Source: Candidatus Altimarinota bacterium
GTDB lineage: Bacteria; Patescibacteriota; Gracilibacteria; BD1-5; UBA6164
Length of the DNA: 64,000 nucleotides
Direction: 5' to 3'
Assembly (NCBI GenBank): GCA_028691535.1
Contig: JAQUZB010000003.1
Span: 84,492 to 148,491 of the forward strand
The notes beneath the pieces were generated by a model that was not told the DNA's origin, made no database searches, and saw only the letters and a program-made list of their open reading frames with translations. Positions 1-11,602 of this stretch are shown in pieces. The position numbers and the translations under genes were made by a program. How positions within the stretch are numbered: the first letter of the stretch is position 1; each line of letters starts with the position of its first letter.

Positions 1-748
1 ATGCTTCTTTATAATCAGAAATTGCTTTTAGTTGCTCAGCAGATAAAGCTTCTGCAGAATCTCAAGATTTAGAATTATTTCATGCATTTTCACTAGATGC
101 ATTTTGAGTTCAAGATCAAGAACTACTTTGACTTCCTGATCAAGTAGAAGAACTATCTTGTCATGAAGTTTCATTATTTTGAGATCATAAACCAGTAGAA
201 TTATTTTGAGTTCAAGATCAAGAGTTATTTTCACTACCAGATCAAGTATTATCCTGACTTCAAGAAGAAGATTTTTCATCAGATTTATCTTCTTTTTTTT
301 CTTGTTCTTTAAGCTTATTTAAGACAAATTCTAAGTTTGCTCTTGTTTCTATATCATCTTTTATATTTAAAGCAGAGCTGTAATAATTAACTGAATTTTC
401 ATAAAACTTTTTTTGATTTTCTCATTCTAATTTTTCTCAAATCCTATAATAAGAATTTCATAAATTATGATTTGCATTAAACAATAAATCTGCCTCTTTT
501 GTATCTAAAATTGATTCATAATTATTTATTGCTCAAGAAAAATCCTTATTTACATAAGAAATATTTCACTCATTGTATTTTCAAAAATCATCATTTGCAA
601 GAGAAAAATACTTTAATGCAGTATTTAAATCATTTTGCATAAAATATTTCTCTCAAGTTTTGTTGTAATAATATGACTTAAGTGAGGGAAAATTTATTCA
701 AAATAATAATAAAATAAATGTAGAAATTATAATTATTTTTTTTAACAT
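1..748 (-). CDS. BatC-like TPR membrane protein (3' end beyond window)
   Basis: The start ATG is at 748 and the frame runs off the left edge, so about 249 codons are seen. An N-terminal hydrophobic helix (residues 3-17) is followed by tetratricopeptide-type helices at about 25-135, including HNLGNSYYRIG, whose Gly residues are UGA. A low-complexity Ser/Gly/Asn/Gln stretch covers about 165-230. It is the last visible gene of a Bat operon and starts 2 bp after batB stops. BatC and BatE proteins are TPR proteins thought to work with the VWA proteins BatA and BatB at the membrane; this role is inferred from position and domain. Confidence 0.85.
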
Positions 749-750
749 TT

Positions 751-1758
751 TTACTTTTTAAAATAATAAAGTCTAACTTCAAAAATATAGCAAATCAAGT
801 ATAGAGAAAAGAAAATAAAACTTATAAATGTAAGACTTCTTGAAAAATCTAGTTTAGATCACGAGTGATTATTTTCTATAACTTTTGTTTGTATTTTACT
901 AATTGAATTTTCAAATTTTCTAATATCAGATGAACTTGTTAAAACTTCAAATTTTGAATTAAATATACTTGATAATAATTCTAAATTACTTGGATTAAAC
1001 TTGCTTATAACATAATCTCACATATAAGTTTGGTATGAAACTCTTCAAAAAACATCAACTCAAGTTATAATTTTTCATCATTTTTCTGTTCAAACTCATC
1101 ATATCAAAACTTGAACTTTATCAGTTTTTAATTTTGATAAAAAAGTTTTATCTATTGTATCTTGTCATTCTCATCAATCACTTATAAGAATCAAAGCTCA
1201 AGCTTTATCAGTAGTAAAATTAAATCTATCAAATCATAATTCAAATGCTTTGTTGAAATTTGTTCATTGCGAAACTAGATTTCTATAATCGACATTGTTC
1301 AAAATACTTAAAAATAAATTTAAATCGCTTGTAATTGGTGAACTTGCAACTGCATCTCATGAAAAAATAACAAGTCAATATCTATTATTTAAATTGTTTG
1401 ATACATACTCAGAAATTGATTGTTTTGCGAAATCTAATCTAGTGAAATTTTGACTTCATCAAATATCTGCAACATTCATAGATTTACTTACATCCAAAAC
1501 AAAAACTATATCAATTCATTCTTTTTTATCATAATTGCTAATTCCAGATTTTATACCAAAAATTGAAATAAAAATTGTAAAAAATGCCAATATTAAAAAA
1601 ACATATTTTACAAAAAAATATTTTCTTGTTGCTAGATTTTTAAAATTTATATTTATCTTAATTTGCTTTTTATATCACTTAAAAGCCATGTAAAAAATTA
1701 TAATTACAATAAATATAAATATAGAAACTGACAGAAGATTTAAATTTGTTATTTCCAT
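751..1758 (-). CDS. BatB-like von Willebrand factor A membrane protein
   Basis: 335 aa. An N-terminal TM helix (about 8-24), a second at about 50-65 and a C-terminal TM helix near 310-328 flank a VWA domain. The MIDAS motif DVSKSMN lies near residue 83, with TGTNFNKA-type and LILISDGGEGQ segments further on; many of the glycines are UGA. The layout TM-TM-VWA-TM is that of BatA/BatB aerotolerance proteins. It follows batA by 3 bp and precedes the TPR gene, so the operon is translationally tight. Function (metal-dependent protein assembly at the membrane, stress tolerance) comes from the family and is not shown here. Confidence 0.9.
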
Positions 1759-1761
1759 TTT

Positions 1762-2793
1762 TTAATCGAAGTTATTTTTTATTTCAGGATTTCTAATAAT
1801 ATATAGCAAATATAGAAAAAGTAATATTCATAATATTAAGACAAAATAAGTGTAATTTGGATCATAAATATTTTGTGTTTCGACTTCTATATCTTTTTTT
1901 TCTAGTTTTTCTAGTTTCTTAAATATCTCTTCAAAAACCTTATTATCAGTTGCTTTAAAATATTCTCATCATGTTGTTTTTGCAATAGAAATCAATGCTT
2001 CTCAATTTAAAGGCGCTACTTGTTGAGTTTGTTTAAATGGTCAAGTATAATAATCTATAGTTCATCAATTTGGTCCTCAAATTCAGATTGTATAAATTTT
2101 TATGTTTTCATTTTTTGTATTTTTTGCAGCAAGTTCTGGGTCAACTCATGTGTTTGCATCTCAGTCTGTAAGCAAGATAATTACCTTTTCCCTATCCTTT
2201 AATTTTTCTGAATCTTTACTATCCTTATTTTCAAAAAGTGTTTCTGACATCAATATTGCATCTCAGATTGCAGTTCAAGCAAGATATGAATTATTTTGAT
2301 TTATATTGTCTGTTTTTAAATTTGAAATTGTTTCATTTAATATATTGTAATCAAATGTTAAAGGTATGCTAGTAAAAGGTTTTCAAGCAAAGACCACAAG
2401 TCAAACTCTATTTGTTTCCTGTTTAGAAATAAAATCATTTATAACTTTTTTTGCAGCTTCTAGTCTATTTGGAGATAAATCATTTGCATTCATACTATAT
2501 GAAACATCTAGTGCTAAAACTATATCAATTCAAGATTTTGATGTTTTAGATTTTGTAGAACTTATATTTGGATTTGCAAAAATAAGTATGTAAAAAAACA
2601 ATATAAAAACTATAAATAAAACTCTTATGTATAATTTATAATTATTTTTTTTGTATGTTTCTTTTAGTTCGCTAAAAAACGAAAATAAAACCCCTTTTTT
2701 TTGTTTTTTATAATAAAAATAAGTTATTATAGGTATAAACAAAAGAAGTATAAAATATTCACTATTCAGGAATTGAAGACCAAATAAATTCAT
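1762..2793 (-). CDS. BatA-like von Willebrand factor A membrane protein
   Basis: 343 aa, with TM helices near 13-26, 53-70 and 315-335. The VWA domain has MIDAS motif ALDVSYSMNAND near residue 95 and IILLTDGDANTG further on. Only the first 87 residues are free of UGA; the rest needs UGA read as Gly. It is a paralogue of the following gene, the usual batA-batB pair. The start ATG at 2793 lies 2 bp below the stop of the upstream 152-aa gene. Family role: an aerotolerance/chaperone-like complex activated by MoxR ATPase. Confidence 0.9.
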
Positions 2794-2795
2794 TA

Positions 2796-3254
2796 TTAAG
2801 AATTAGAAATTATTTTCACTAAATTATCAAAGATAGCTTTTTTTTCATCTGTTTCAAGAGTTAGTTCATTATATTCTTTAAAATATAAATCTTTAAAAAA
2901 TGAAATATAATCATGCTGTAAATCATAAGATAATACTTGTTCTAAAGTAAGTTTTGAAAAGTTTTCATATTTTTTTTCTTGTTCTAAAAATAATCTAAAT
3001 ATATGATTAACTTCTTTTAAAAAAGCTTTTGAATCTAGAAAATTATATCTTTCTTCCAAACTTGCTAATAAATTTTTAAAATCATATATTTCTTCTTCAA
3101 CTTTTTCTATAGTTTGTATTTCTATATCTTTTTTCTTATAATTTATGAAAAAATAAATTAATAATCATAAAATAACTACTATCAATAAAATAGTATTTAA
3201 ATAAGAAAGATTAAATCAGATGATAAGTCATTTTATATCAAAAATATCTGTCAT
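2796..3254 (-). CDS. Small membrane protein of the Bat operon (DUF4381-like position)
   Basis: 152 aa. One TM helix at about 18-38 is followed by a charged, mostly helical cytoplasmic part with many Glu and Lys. It starts 1 bp before the DUF58 stop and ends 2 bp before batA. In Bat operons of other bacteria a DUF4381 protein sits between DUF58 and BatA, and size, topology and position fit. Sequence alone is too divergent for me to assign the family firmly. It probably acts as a small membrane partner of the VWA proteins. Confidence 0.75.
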
Positions 3255-3255
3255 A

Positions 3256-4119
3256 TTATTTTTTTATCTTGCTAAAAAATAAGAAAAGTTCTCTAAATAT
3301 ATCATTTTTTGTATCTAAATTTTTGTAATATACTCAATTTTTAATCAACATATCATTAAATTTATTTATTGATATATTTCTTGTTTTTTTATACTTTTCT
3401 ATTTTTGAATTATCATTTAGTGAAATATTTAAAAAACTATTTCAGTTATTTAAAGATAGATCTAATCATATATTTGATAGATTATTTTCAAAATGATCAA
3501 AAATATTTAAGTATATTATTTGATTATTGTATCAAAGTAATTTGATATTTTTATCTATTTTTAGATTTAAATCATCGCTTATAAAAAAAATAAGAGTATT
3601 CTTTGTGTTTAATTTATTTAAAAATGTTATAATTTTTGATGTTCTATCCGGATCTAAAACAGAAAAATTACTCTTATTTTCGAGTTCAGAAATAGTTTTA
3701 AATATATTTCAAAATCACTTTTTAAAAGGAATAAAGATTTGTTTTTCTCAATCATAAAGCATAGTTGCTATACTATCACCTGACATATTTGAACTTGCTG
3801 CAATTGTAAAAAAAACTTCTTCCAATATATCTTTTTTTGTTTTATCATAAACTCAAAAATTGATATTTTTATTTATATCTATAACAAAAAGTACATTTAA
3901 GTCTCTTTCTTCTTCATAGATTTTAGAATAAATTTTATCAGATTTTGAGCTAGCTTTCCAATCAATTGATTTTAGAGGATCAGAAAAACTATACTCTTTA
4001 TGTTCAACAAAATCAATTCAATTTCATTTAAAATTACTTTTATATAATCAAAAAAAACTATTTCCTAGAGATTTAGTAAGAGAAAAATCAAGTAATTTTA
4101 TTTTTTTTGTTACATTCAT
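3256..4119 (-). CDS. DUF58 domain protein
   Basis: 287 aa, no TM helix. The N-terminal third carries the typical DUF58 segment around SFSDPLKSIDWKASSK (about 47-62), followed by a VWA-like fold with VLFVIDINKN and NTLIFFISDDL strands. DUF58 proteins accompany MoxR AAA+ ATPases and are thought to link the ATPase to VWA effectors. It starts 3 bp after moxR ends. UGA codons recur throughout and replace Gly in conserved turns. Start ATG 4119 is the first in frame. Confidence 0.88.
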
Positions 4120-4122
4120 ATT

Positions 4123-5145
4123 TTAAACTACATTTATATTATCAACTATTTTTTTAATAATTTCACTTGAATTTATTTCGTCAGCCATAGCTTCATATGT
4201 CAAAACTAATCTGTGAGAAAGTACATCACTTGCTATTTTTTTCACATCTTCAGGTATAACATAAGACCTATTAGCCATCAATGCAACTACTTTTGATGCA
4301 CTAATAATTGCTAATCAAGCTCTTGGAGAAACTCAATAACTTATGTATTTTTTAATTTCAGAAAGTTTGTAATTATCTGGATTTCTAGTTGCATCTACTA
4401 TATTCATAGTATATTCAAAAATACTATCTGAAACAAATATTTCTTTTATAGTATCTTGAATCTTAGAAATATCTTTTTTTGATAAAACTTTATTTATAGT
4501 TTCTTCTTTTCAATCTATATTTTTTTTATACATAGATTTCTCATCTTCATAACTTGGATAATCTACATTTACTTTTAACATAAATCTATCAAGTTGAGCT
4601 TCTGGCAATTTATAAGTTCAAGTTTGTTCTATAGGATTTTGAGTTGCTAAAACTAAAAATGGTCTATCTAAATCAAAAGTATGATTTCAAATAGTTATAT
4701 GTTTTTCAGCCATAGCTTCAAGTAGAGCAGATTGAACTTTTGAAGGAGCTCTATTTATTTCATCTGCTAAGATGAAATTGTTAAAAATTGGTCATTTTTT
4801 TATTTCAAAATTTGAAGTTTTTGAATTGTAAATTTCTGTTCAAATCAAATCACTTGGCAATAAATCTGGAGTAAATTGAACTCTATTAAATCACAAATCA
4901 AGAGCTTTACTCAAACTATCAACTGTTAGAGTTTTAGCTAAACCTGGAACTCATTCAACCAAGATATGTCAATTTGCAAATAATCAAATAAGTAAACAAT
5001 CGATTAAATTTTCTTGTCATACTATTTTTTTCTTTAGTTCAGTTTTTACTTCTTGAATTTTTGTTGAAGCAAATGCTATATCTGCTTCAATTTTATTTTC
5101 TATTTTTTCTGAAGTTAAATTTTCTAAATTTATATTTTCACTCAT
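4123..5145 (-). CDS. MoxR-family AAA+ ATPase
   Basis: 340 aa. Walker A is GVPGLAKT at 65-72, with its first Gly encoded by UGA. Walker B and the following segment read [11 protein letters not shown] at about 124-134. The LLEAMAEKH and [18 protein letters not shown] segments typical of MoxR follow. A C-terminal lid helical bundle completes the protein at the normal family length. MoxR ATPases remodel or insert cofactors into VWA proteins, so BatA and BatB downstream are its likely clients. The gene follows the BatD-like gene after a 57-bp AT-rich gap. Confidence 0.94.
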
Positions 5146-5202
5146 ATTTAAAATTTTAAGTTTTAAAATTGTTTTTAATTATATGTTTTTAGTTTTAAAA
5201 AA

Positions 5203-6099
5203 CTAAATATTTTTTACAAGTTCTAGAATCTCATTTTTTTCTAAATCTAGATTAGAGTATTTTAATTTATTTAAAGTATCAATTATATTTTTTAAATTTT
5301 GTTTATCTTCTATATCTTCTGGAAGTAACTCATATATTTCGTTATATGATTTAGCATCTATGTTTTCAATATAGTATTTATTTTTTAATTTTTTTCTCAA
5401 AATAACATTTATTTTTTCAGCAAATTCTATATCTGATATTTCTGGATAAATTATTTCTTTTGATTCTTGGTTTTCTTCATTTATTTTTTCTATATTATTT
5501 TCAGATTTTTTAAGATATTTATTTGTTTTTAAAATATCAAAATATTTATTATAAAAATTTGGATAAAATTTATAAATAATTCAAAAAGTTATAATGAGTA
5601 AAAATAAAGCAATTATAGAAAAAATTACTTCTACGTAATCTCAATTTTGTTCCCTTTCAAAACCTCTGTTTCAAGGAAAATCATCGTTTATGATTTTTTT
5701 ATCATCAACTGAAATATTTACAGAATTAGTTTCTTTAGAATTAGTTCAATCAGTTAAAACAGCTGGTCATAAGATATAATTTCAAGCTTTTTTTGGACTA
5801 AGTGTTAAATCTATATAATTAATTGATTTAGTTTCAGTTTTTGTTTGTCAATTTACAACAACTATATTTGATGAAGAACTTGATCATTGAGTATTTGATA
5901 AAATATCAAAATTTTCTATTCATTTTATTTCTTTTATTTCTACATTTTTTTCATCTTTCAACTCAACCTGAATTCTAAGTTTTGTGTAATCATTTAAATT
6001 TATTTTGTCTTTCGTGGCACTAATAGTTGCATCAAAAGCGTATATATTTGGTAAAAAACTTATAAATAATATACTAAGGAGTCATATTTTTTTTATCAT
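5203..6099 (-). CDS. BatD-like exported protein
   Basis: 298 aa. A signal peptide (residues 1-20, ending near IYAFDA) leads into an extracytoplasmic beta-rich domain at about 20-170, with the repeated S-G-S and QTKTET pattern seen in BatD. A TM helix lies at about 195-215, followed by a charged cytoplasmic tail to 298. BatD proteins usually carry two or three such beta domains; this one is short. It is the first gene of the Bat operon and is separated by 157 bp from the divergent channel gene, where the operon promoter must lie. Confidence 0.82.
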
Positions 6100-6256
6100 A
6101 ATTTTAAAATTAAGAGATAAAATATTAAGCTATAATAACTATATAAATTAAGAAATAATTAAGAAATTTATATTTATTAAATACAATTTACTATTTTTTT
6201 GTAATAAATAAAGCTTTATAGTAAAATATATATAATATAATTAAAATAAATATATT
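6100..6256. promoter_or_regulatory. Divergent promoter region, Bat operon / potassium channel
   Basis: This is an AT-only spacer between two divergent genes. A TATAAT hexamer lies at 6231-6236 on the plus strand, 21 bp before the channel ATG. No clear -35 box or operator palindrome was seen, and no Shine-Dalgarno sequence precedes either start. Confidence 0.4.
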
Positions 6257-7147
6257 ATGCTAATCAGCAATTTTATAAAAACCATTTTTTCAGCTAAGCT
6301 TAAAAAGAAAAAAATAGCTTACAATCAAGTGAAAAAACCAATTAATATGCTTGAAGATCCTGATAATAAACTATGAGTTAAAATAAATATGTTTATCATA
6401 TTTCTTATTTTATTTTCAGTATTAATAATAATATTTGAATCTGTTTGAAATAATAAAATAGTCTATGCAAATGAATTATTTAAGATTGATTGACTTATTT
6501 CATCAATATTTGCATTAGAATACATTTACCGTATTTATAAATCAAAAAATAAAATAAAACATGCTTTCAAAATCATGAATATCATAGATTTAATAGCATT
6601 TTTACCATTTTTCTTACAATTAATATTTGAGTGAATTATAAATCTAAGCATTTTAAAATCACTAAGAATACTAAGAGTTTTTAGAATATTTAAACTATTA
6701 AGACATTTTAAAAGCATAGTACATATAATAAATTGACTTAAAAATTATAAAGCAGAATATCAAATTTGATTTATCCTTGTATCTATAATTATTATTCTTT
6801 CATCAATACTTATGTATACTATTGAGTGAAGTTCAAATCCTTGATTTGCTTCAATCCCATTAACAATTTGGTGGACAATAGTTACTGTTACAACTGTTTG
6901 ATATTGAGATATTTATCCAATAACTACAGCTTGAAAAATACTTTGATCTATGATTATATTACTTTGACCAATGTTTATTGCAATGATTTCATCAATAACT
7001 GTACTTGTTTTCTTTGAAGTTGCAGAAAAAAATAAGATTGATCAAATGAGGTTTAAAAAAGCAAAATGTCCTAAATGTTTTACAGCTTACAATGTTAATG
7101 ACTCAAACTATTGTAAAAAATGTTGAAAATTATTAGTTAAAAAATAA
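6257..7147 (+). CDS. Voltage-gated K+ channel with C-terminal zinc ribbon
   Basis: 296 aa with six TM segments. The S4 helix (SLRILRVFRIFKLLRHFK) has Arg/Lys about every third residue. The pore helix and selectivity filter read TVTTVGYGDIYP, with both filter glycines encoded by UGA (6899-6901 and 6905-6907). S6 is followed by a short cytoplasmic tail with two CxxC pairs (CPKC and CKKC), a zinc-ribbon signature, ending at the stop. The protein moves K+ across the cytoplasmic membrane. The ribbon is an unusual C-terminal extension and might act as an assembly or redox/metal-sensing element (inference). Confidence 0.95.
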
Positions 7148-7172
7148 AAAAACTCCCTACGGGAGTTTTTTT
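7147..7172. terminator. Rho-independent terminator between convergent genes
   Basis: The hairpin ACTCCC-TAC-GGGAGT is flanked by A- and T-tracts on both sides. It can therefore stop transcription from the channel gene on the plus strand and from the ATPase gene on the minus strand. Confidence 0.85.
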
Positions 7173-7175
7173 ATT

Positions 7176-8387
7176 TTATTCAATTGCGATTGCTTCTCTA
7201 ATATCTAAAAATCAATTTAATCATTTATAAAGCGCATCTACATAAGAAGGAATATATCATTTAGATATTAATATTTCTTTAATTTCAACATCTCATTTTC
7301 AAGAAAGAATTAAATTATAGATATCATCATCATTTTCAATTATATCAGATATAAGTGTATTTCAATTATATCATTTAACACATTTTGAACATCATTTAGG
7401 ATTTACTCTATAAACATCATAAATTTCTTTTTTTAAATATTTATGAAATTTAATTGGAAAATTATTTTTACTAAATTGTATTGATTCTCTACAATTAGGA
7501 CATATTTGTCTAACCAATTTTTGAAAAATAATATATTTCAATGAACTAGCTAAAACATATGGTTCAACTCACAATTTTTTTAATCTAGTAATAACTCAAA
7601 TTGAACTATTTGAATGTATACTTCACATAACTAAATGACCAGTATTAGCAGCTTCTAAACAAATAGAAGCCTCTTCTTTTCTTCTTATTTCTCAAATCAT
7701 AATTATATCTGGATCTTGTCTCAATATTCAAACAAGTCATTCTTGAAAAGTATAATTTGTATTAATACTACCTATTCTTTTTTCTTTAACTTCTGATTGA
7801 ATATATCATTTAATAGTATATTCAACTGGGTCTTCAAGTGTAAATATAGAATTTGTAAAAGGATTATATTCATTTAAAAGAGAATAAAGAGTTGTAGTTT
7901 TTCATGATCATGTTCATCAGCATAATAAAACAAGACCTTCCTCCATATTTTTAATTTTTGAAATTATTTTTTTATTATAATCTGAAAATCATAGATTATT
8001 TATATTAAGTCTCTCACTATTTGATAATAATAATCTCATAACAACATTTTCACCATGAATTGTTGGTAAAATAGAGACTCTTGCATTTACAACTAAATCT
8101 TCTCAGTTATTTTTTATTGAAAAAATCATTTTTCAATCTTGTATATGATTATGTTCATCAATTGCCATAAAAGAAGCTACTTTAATTGAATTAATTAACT
8201 TATCATAATTTTCTAAACTAATTCAATAAAAACTTTCCAAAGATCATGAAATTCTATATCTAATATAAACTTGTTCTTTCGAAGGAGTAATATGAAGATC
8301 TGAAGCGTGATAATCAACTCAAATTTTTACTAATTTTTCGATAAATTCCATTGAATTATCAAACGTCATCAATTTTGATGTATCCAT
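7176..8387 (-). CDS. GspE/PilB-type secretion ATPase
   Basis: 403 aa. The GspE core has Walker A CGGTGSGKTT, in which four glycines are consecutive UGA-coded positions (7893-7922). The Asp box GLVGILRQDPD, the Walker B region IIMIGEIRRKEEA, the His box with SIHSNSS and a C-terminal tetracysteine zinc site (CPNC then CSKC) follow. It powers type IV pilus or type II secretion assembly from the cytoplasmic face. It is shorter than PilB because the N1 domain is reduced. It is a monocistronic unit here, while a pilin-like gene lies at 54.1-55.3 kb. Confidence 0.92.
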
Positions 8388-8488
8388 TTTTATATTAATA
8401 TATAATAATAATACTAATATTAACATAAATATACTAGATTTACAAAAAAATTAAGTATAATGAAAATAATAATCTATAACAAAATAAA

Positions 8489-9910
8489 ATGGCATTTTTA
8501 ATATACATAATCTCATTCTTAGAAGGATTTACAACTCTTTCTATAGAGATAATAGCAATAAGAAATTTTACCCCAATTATTTGAACAAATTCTATATCAA
8601 CTTCAATTATATTGTGAATTATATTACTAGCGTTATCATATGGTTATTATATTTGATGAAAGAATTCTAAAAGTAAAGATGAAACTTTTTTAATTAATAA
8701 AATTATATTTAATTTATCGATTGCTTCATTTTATTATTTATTTTTTACGTTTGCTTTTGATTACATAACAATAACAACACTAATTGAAAAAACTTGAAGT
8801 TACTTTTGGTCTATTTTAATTTCTTCTTTTATATTATTTTTTATTCCTGTATTTTTAGCAAGTCAAACAATCCCATTACTTTCAGAAATATTAAAATGAG
8901 ATAACACATGAGAAAAGATGTGAAAACTCTTATTTTTCTCAACAATTGGTTCATTTTTATGATCATTACTAACATCAATTTTTTTATTTTCAACTATATG
9001 AGTTGAAAAATCAGCAACTCTTAATTCTATTATATTATCAAGTCTAGCATTTATACTATCTATAAAATTAATTAAAAATCTTAGATTTTTATATATATTT
9101 AACTTAATTTTATTAATTTTTTCAATATTTTTTATACTATCACCTATAAATTTAAACGAAAATATAATTTTCAAAAAAGCTAATTCTTATCACAATATAA
9201 TAATTTACAATAACGAAGATAATACAAGAAAAATATTTACTCAAAATTCTGGTTTTTCTTCTTGAATTGAAACAGGAACAAAAAAAAGTTTTTTTAAATA
9301 TATAATAGAAATAAAAGAGCAAATTATACAAGAAAAATACGAAAATATAGCTATAATATGAGCAGCAGGATTTACACTTCCAAACGAGCTTAGTGAATAT
9401 AAATTTATAAAAAATATAGATGTAGTTGATGTAGATTCTGAACTAAAATATATATCAGAAAAATATTTTTTAGAAAAAAAATTAAGTGAAAAAATAAATT
9501 TTATAAACTTCCCTTCTAGATATTTTTTAAATAAAACTATAAAAGAAAATAAAAAATATGATGCAATAGTTATAGATATATATGTAGGAAATAGTCTAGC
9601 ACCTCAAACTCTTACCTTAGAATTTTTTAATTTATTAACTCAAGTTTCAGATAATATCTATATAAATATGATTACAGATAAAAAACTGCAAAGTGATTTT
9701 TCTATAAATTTAATGAGTACTATAAAAAAATCATTCTGACAAGTTTATTATAGAGATGTAAATCAATACGAAATTAAGAATACTAAAACCAACTTTGTAA
9801 TAACAAATAAAGATATTACTTGATATATAGAATATAATTGAATTGAAAATACAAATTTATATTTAGATGATAAAAATACAATTGAATTAGATTTGTTTAA
9901 AAATAATTAA
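8489..9910 (+). CDS. Membrane-anchored spermidine-synthase-like protein
   Basis: 473 aa. The N-terminal half (1-220) has about six TM helices. The C-terminal half is a Rossmann methyltransferase-like domain with IAIIGAAGFTLPNEL (motif I), DVVDVDSEL (acidic residue that binds the nucleoside) and YDAIVIDIY. This is the architecture of fused polyamine aminopropyltransferases. The usual glycine-rich motif is degenerate, so true spermidine synthase activity is uncertain. The gene is flanked by its own terminator and has no operon partner. Confidence 0.8.
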
Positions 9911-9919
9911 AATATAAAA

Positions 9920-9947
9920 AAATGAACTCTTTCGAGTTCATTTTTTT
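9920..9947. terminator. Bidirectional terminator
   Basis: Stem ATGAACTC with loop TTTC and GAGTTCAT, with an upstream A-tract and a downstream T-tract. It separates the convergent spermidine-synthase-like and pirin genes; its 3' T-tract overlaps the pirin stop. Confidence 0.85.
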
Positions 9948-10641
9948 ATATTTTTACATCAACAACTACAAAATCACTAGCTTTTATACAATTAATTTTA
10001 TAAGATTTTCAATCCGTAAATCTTAATTGATCTCAAGCTTTTAATATTTCCCCCTCAATTTCTAATTCTCAAGTATTTAAATACAAGAAAAATCATCTTC
10101 TTTTTTCTATTTTATAATCAAAACTATTACCTTTTTCAAAAATTCATCTATATACATTTACATCTGAATCTAAATATCAAATTGTATCATCTTTGTTATT
10201 TGAAGCCAATAAATTTAATTTATTTTTTACCAAATATATTTTAAATTTCTTATAAACAGGTTTATTTCAAATATGTAATGGTAAAAACCATATTTGAAAT
10301 AAATGAGTTTCTTTACTACTTAAATTTTCTTCACTATGATTTATTCAAGTTCAAGCTGACATTGTTTGAATTTCTCAAACTGAAATAGTTTCTTTGTTTC
10401 ATAATGTATCTCCATGAGTTATTTCACCATCCAAAATTATAGTCAATATTTCCATATTTGAATGTGGATGAATTCAAAATCACGAATTTCATGCGATATA
10501 ATCATCATTGAAAACTCTCATATTTCAAAATCACATATTTTCTATATCATAATAATCTGCAAACGAAAAAATATGGCTAGACCTAAGCCAGCCATGATTT
10601 GCTTTATAAACTAAATCACTTTTTATTATATTATTTTTCAT
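9946..10641 (-). CDS. Pirin family protein
   Basis: 231 aa bicupin. The first cupin carries the metal ligands in GFGIHPHSNMEIL (about 55-67) and ITHGDTLG and INHSEEN (about 80-115), which match the conserved His/Glu set of pirins. UGA fills glycine positions between them. Pirins bind Fe and have been linked to redox sensing or quercetinase activity. The length is normal. It is transcribed in the same direction as apbE, 64 bp downstream of it, so it may belong to the redox block. Confidence 0.9.
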
Positions 10642-10705
10642 AAATTTATTTTAATATTTTTTCTTACTATAGAAAGTATAGCTAAAATATGTAAAATAGC
10701 AAGCT

Positions 10706-11602
10706 TTAATTTATTATCTCTAAATTATAATGCGACATATAATTTGTTTGATAAATATTTCAATCACTTCAAATGATGAATCAATCTATATTTTCATTTT
10801 TTAAAAATTCTAAAGATTTTTGAATTCACATTGCGATACAAGCAGTTGCATATGAATCAGAAATATAACATTTATCAGAGATTAAGGTTATACTAATTAT
10901 TTCATTGTTATTTTTATTAGTCTCTGGAGTCAAAATATGATGATATTTTTCATTATCTAATTCCCATTTTCTTTTATAAGTTCATGAAGTTGATACTGAT
11001 TTATCTTTTATTTCAATTGTTGCAAATATTTCAGTTGTATTAAAAGGATTATCAATTCAAACAATAGGAGTTTTTCAATATATATTATTTCCAGAAAGAA
11101 ATATATCTCAACCTGCATTTATTATAAAATCATTATATCATTTTCCATGCAAAAAATCTGAAACTAAATCTACACAATACCCTTTTACAATTCCTCATAA
11201 ATCTAAATTTTGATCATTTTTTAAAGTTACAAAATTTCAAATTATTGCAACTTTATCAAAATCTAAACTAATATCAGTATTTGTTTTTTCAAAAACTCAC
11301 TTTTTAAAATCACTTGAATATCAAATATTTTTTACATTTACAAGTGGATTAAAATATTTGTTAGTTTTATTATAAATATCATATGATAAATTTAAAACTT
11401 CTATAAATCTATCACTTAATTCCAAAGTTTTAGAAATATTTAATAAACTCAAATCTGATTTTTCCGAAAATCTTGAAAACTCATTTTCAAGAGAATAAAA
11501 AATAGAAAATCCATCATAAATATCTTGAAGCGGATTTTTATTTGAATTTATTGTTATTGAAACATCAGTTCACATTAGAAACCTAGTCTTTGAGTATTTC
11601 AT
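10706..11602 (-). CDS. apbE: ApbE-like FAD:protein FMN transferase
   Basis: 298 aa. Recognised by DLGGIVKGYCVDL (about 132-144), FIINAGGDIFLSG and HHILTPET near 225-235, then SDSYATACIAMG, which match the flavin and Mg2+ binding segments of ApbE. It transfers FMN from FAD onto Ser/Thr of target proteins, normally outside the membrane. No signal peptide is evident. Its start overlaps the 3' end of the kinase gene by 20 bp, so it is co-translated with the two-component system. No clear SGA(T/S) flavinylation target was found in the window. Confidence 0.9.
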
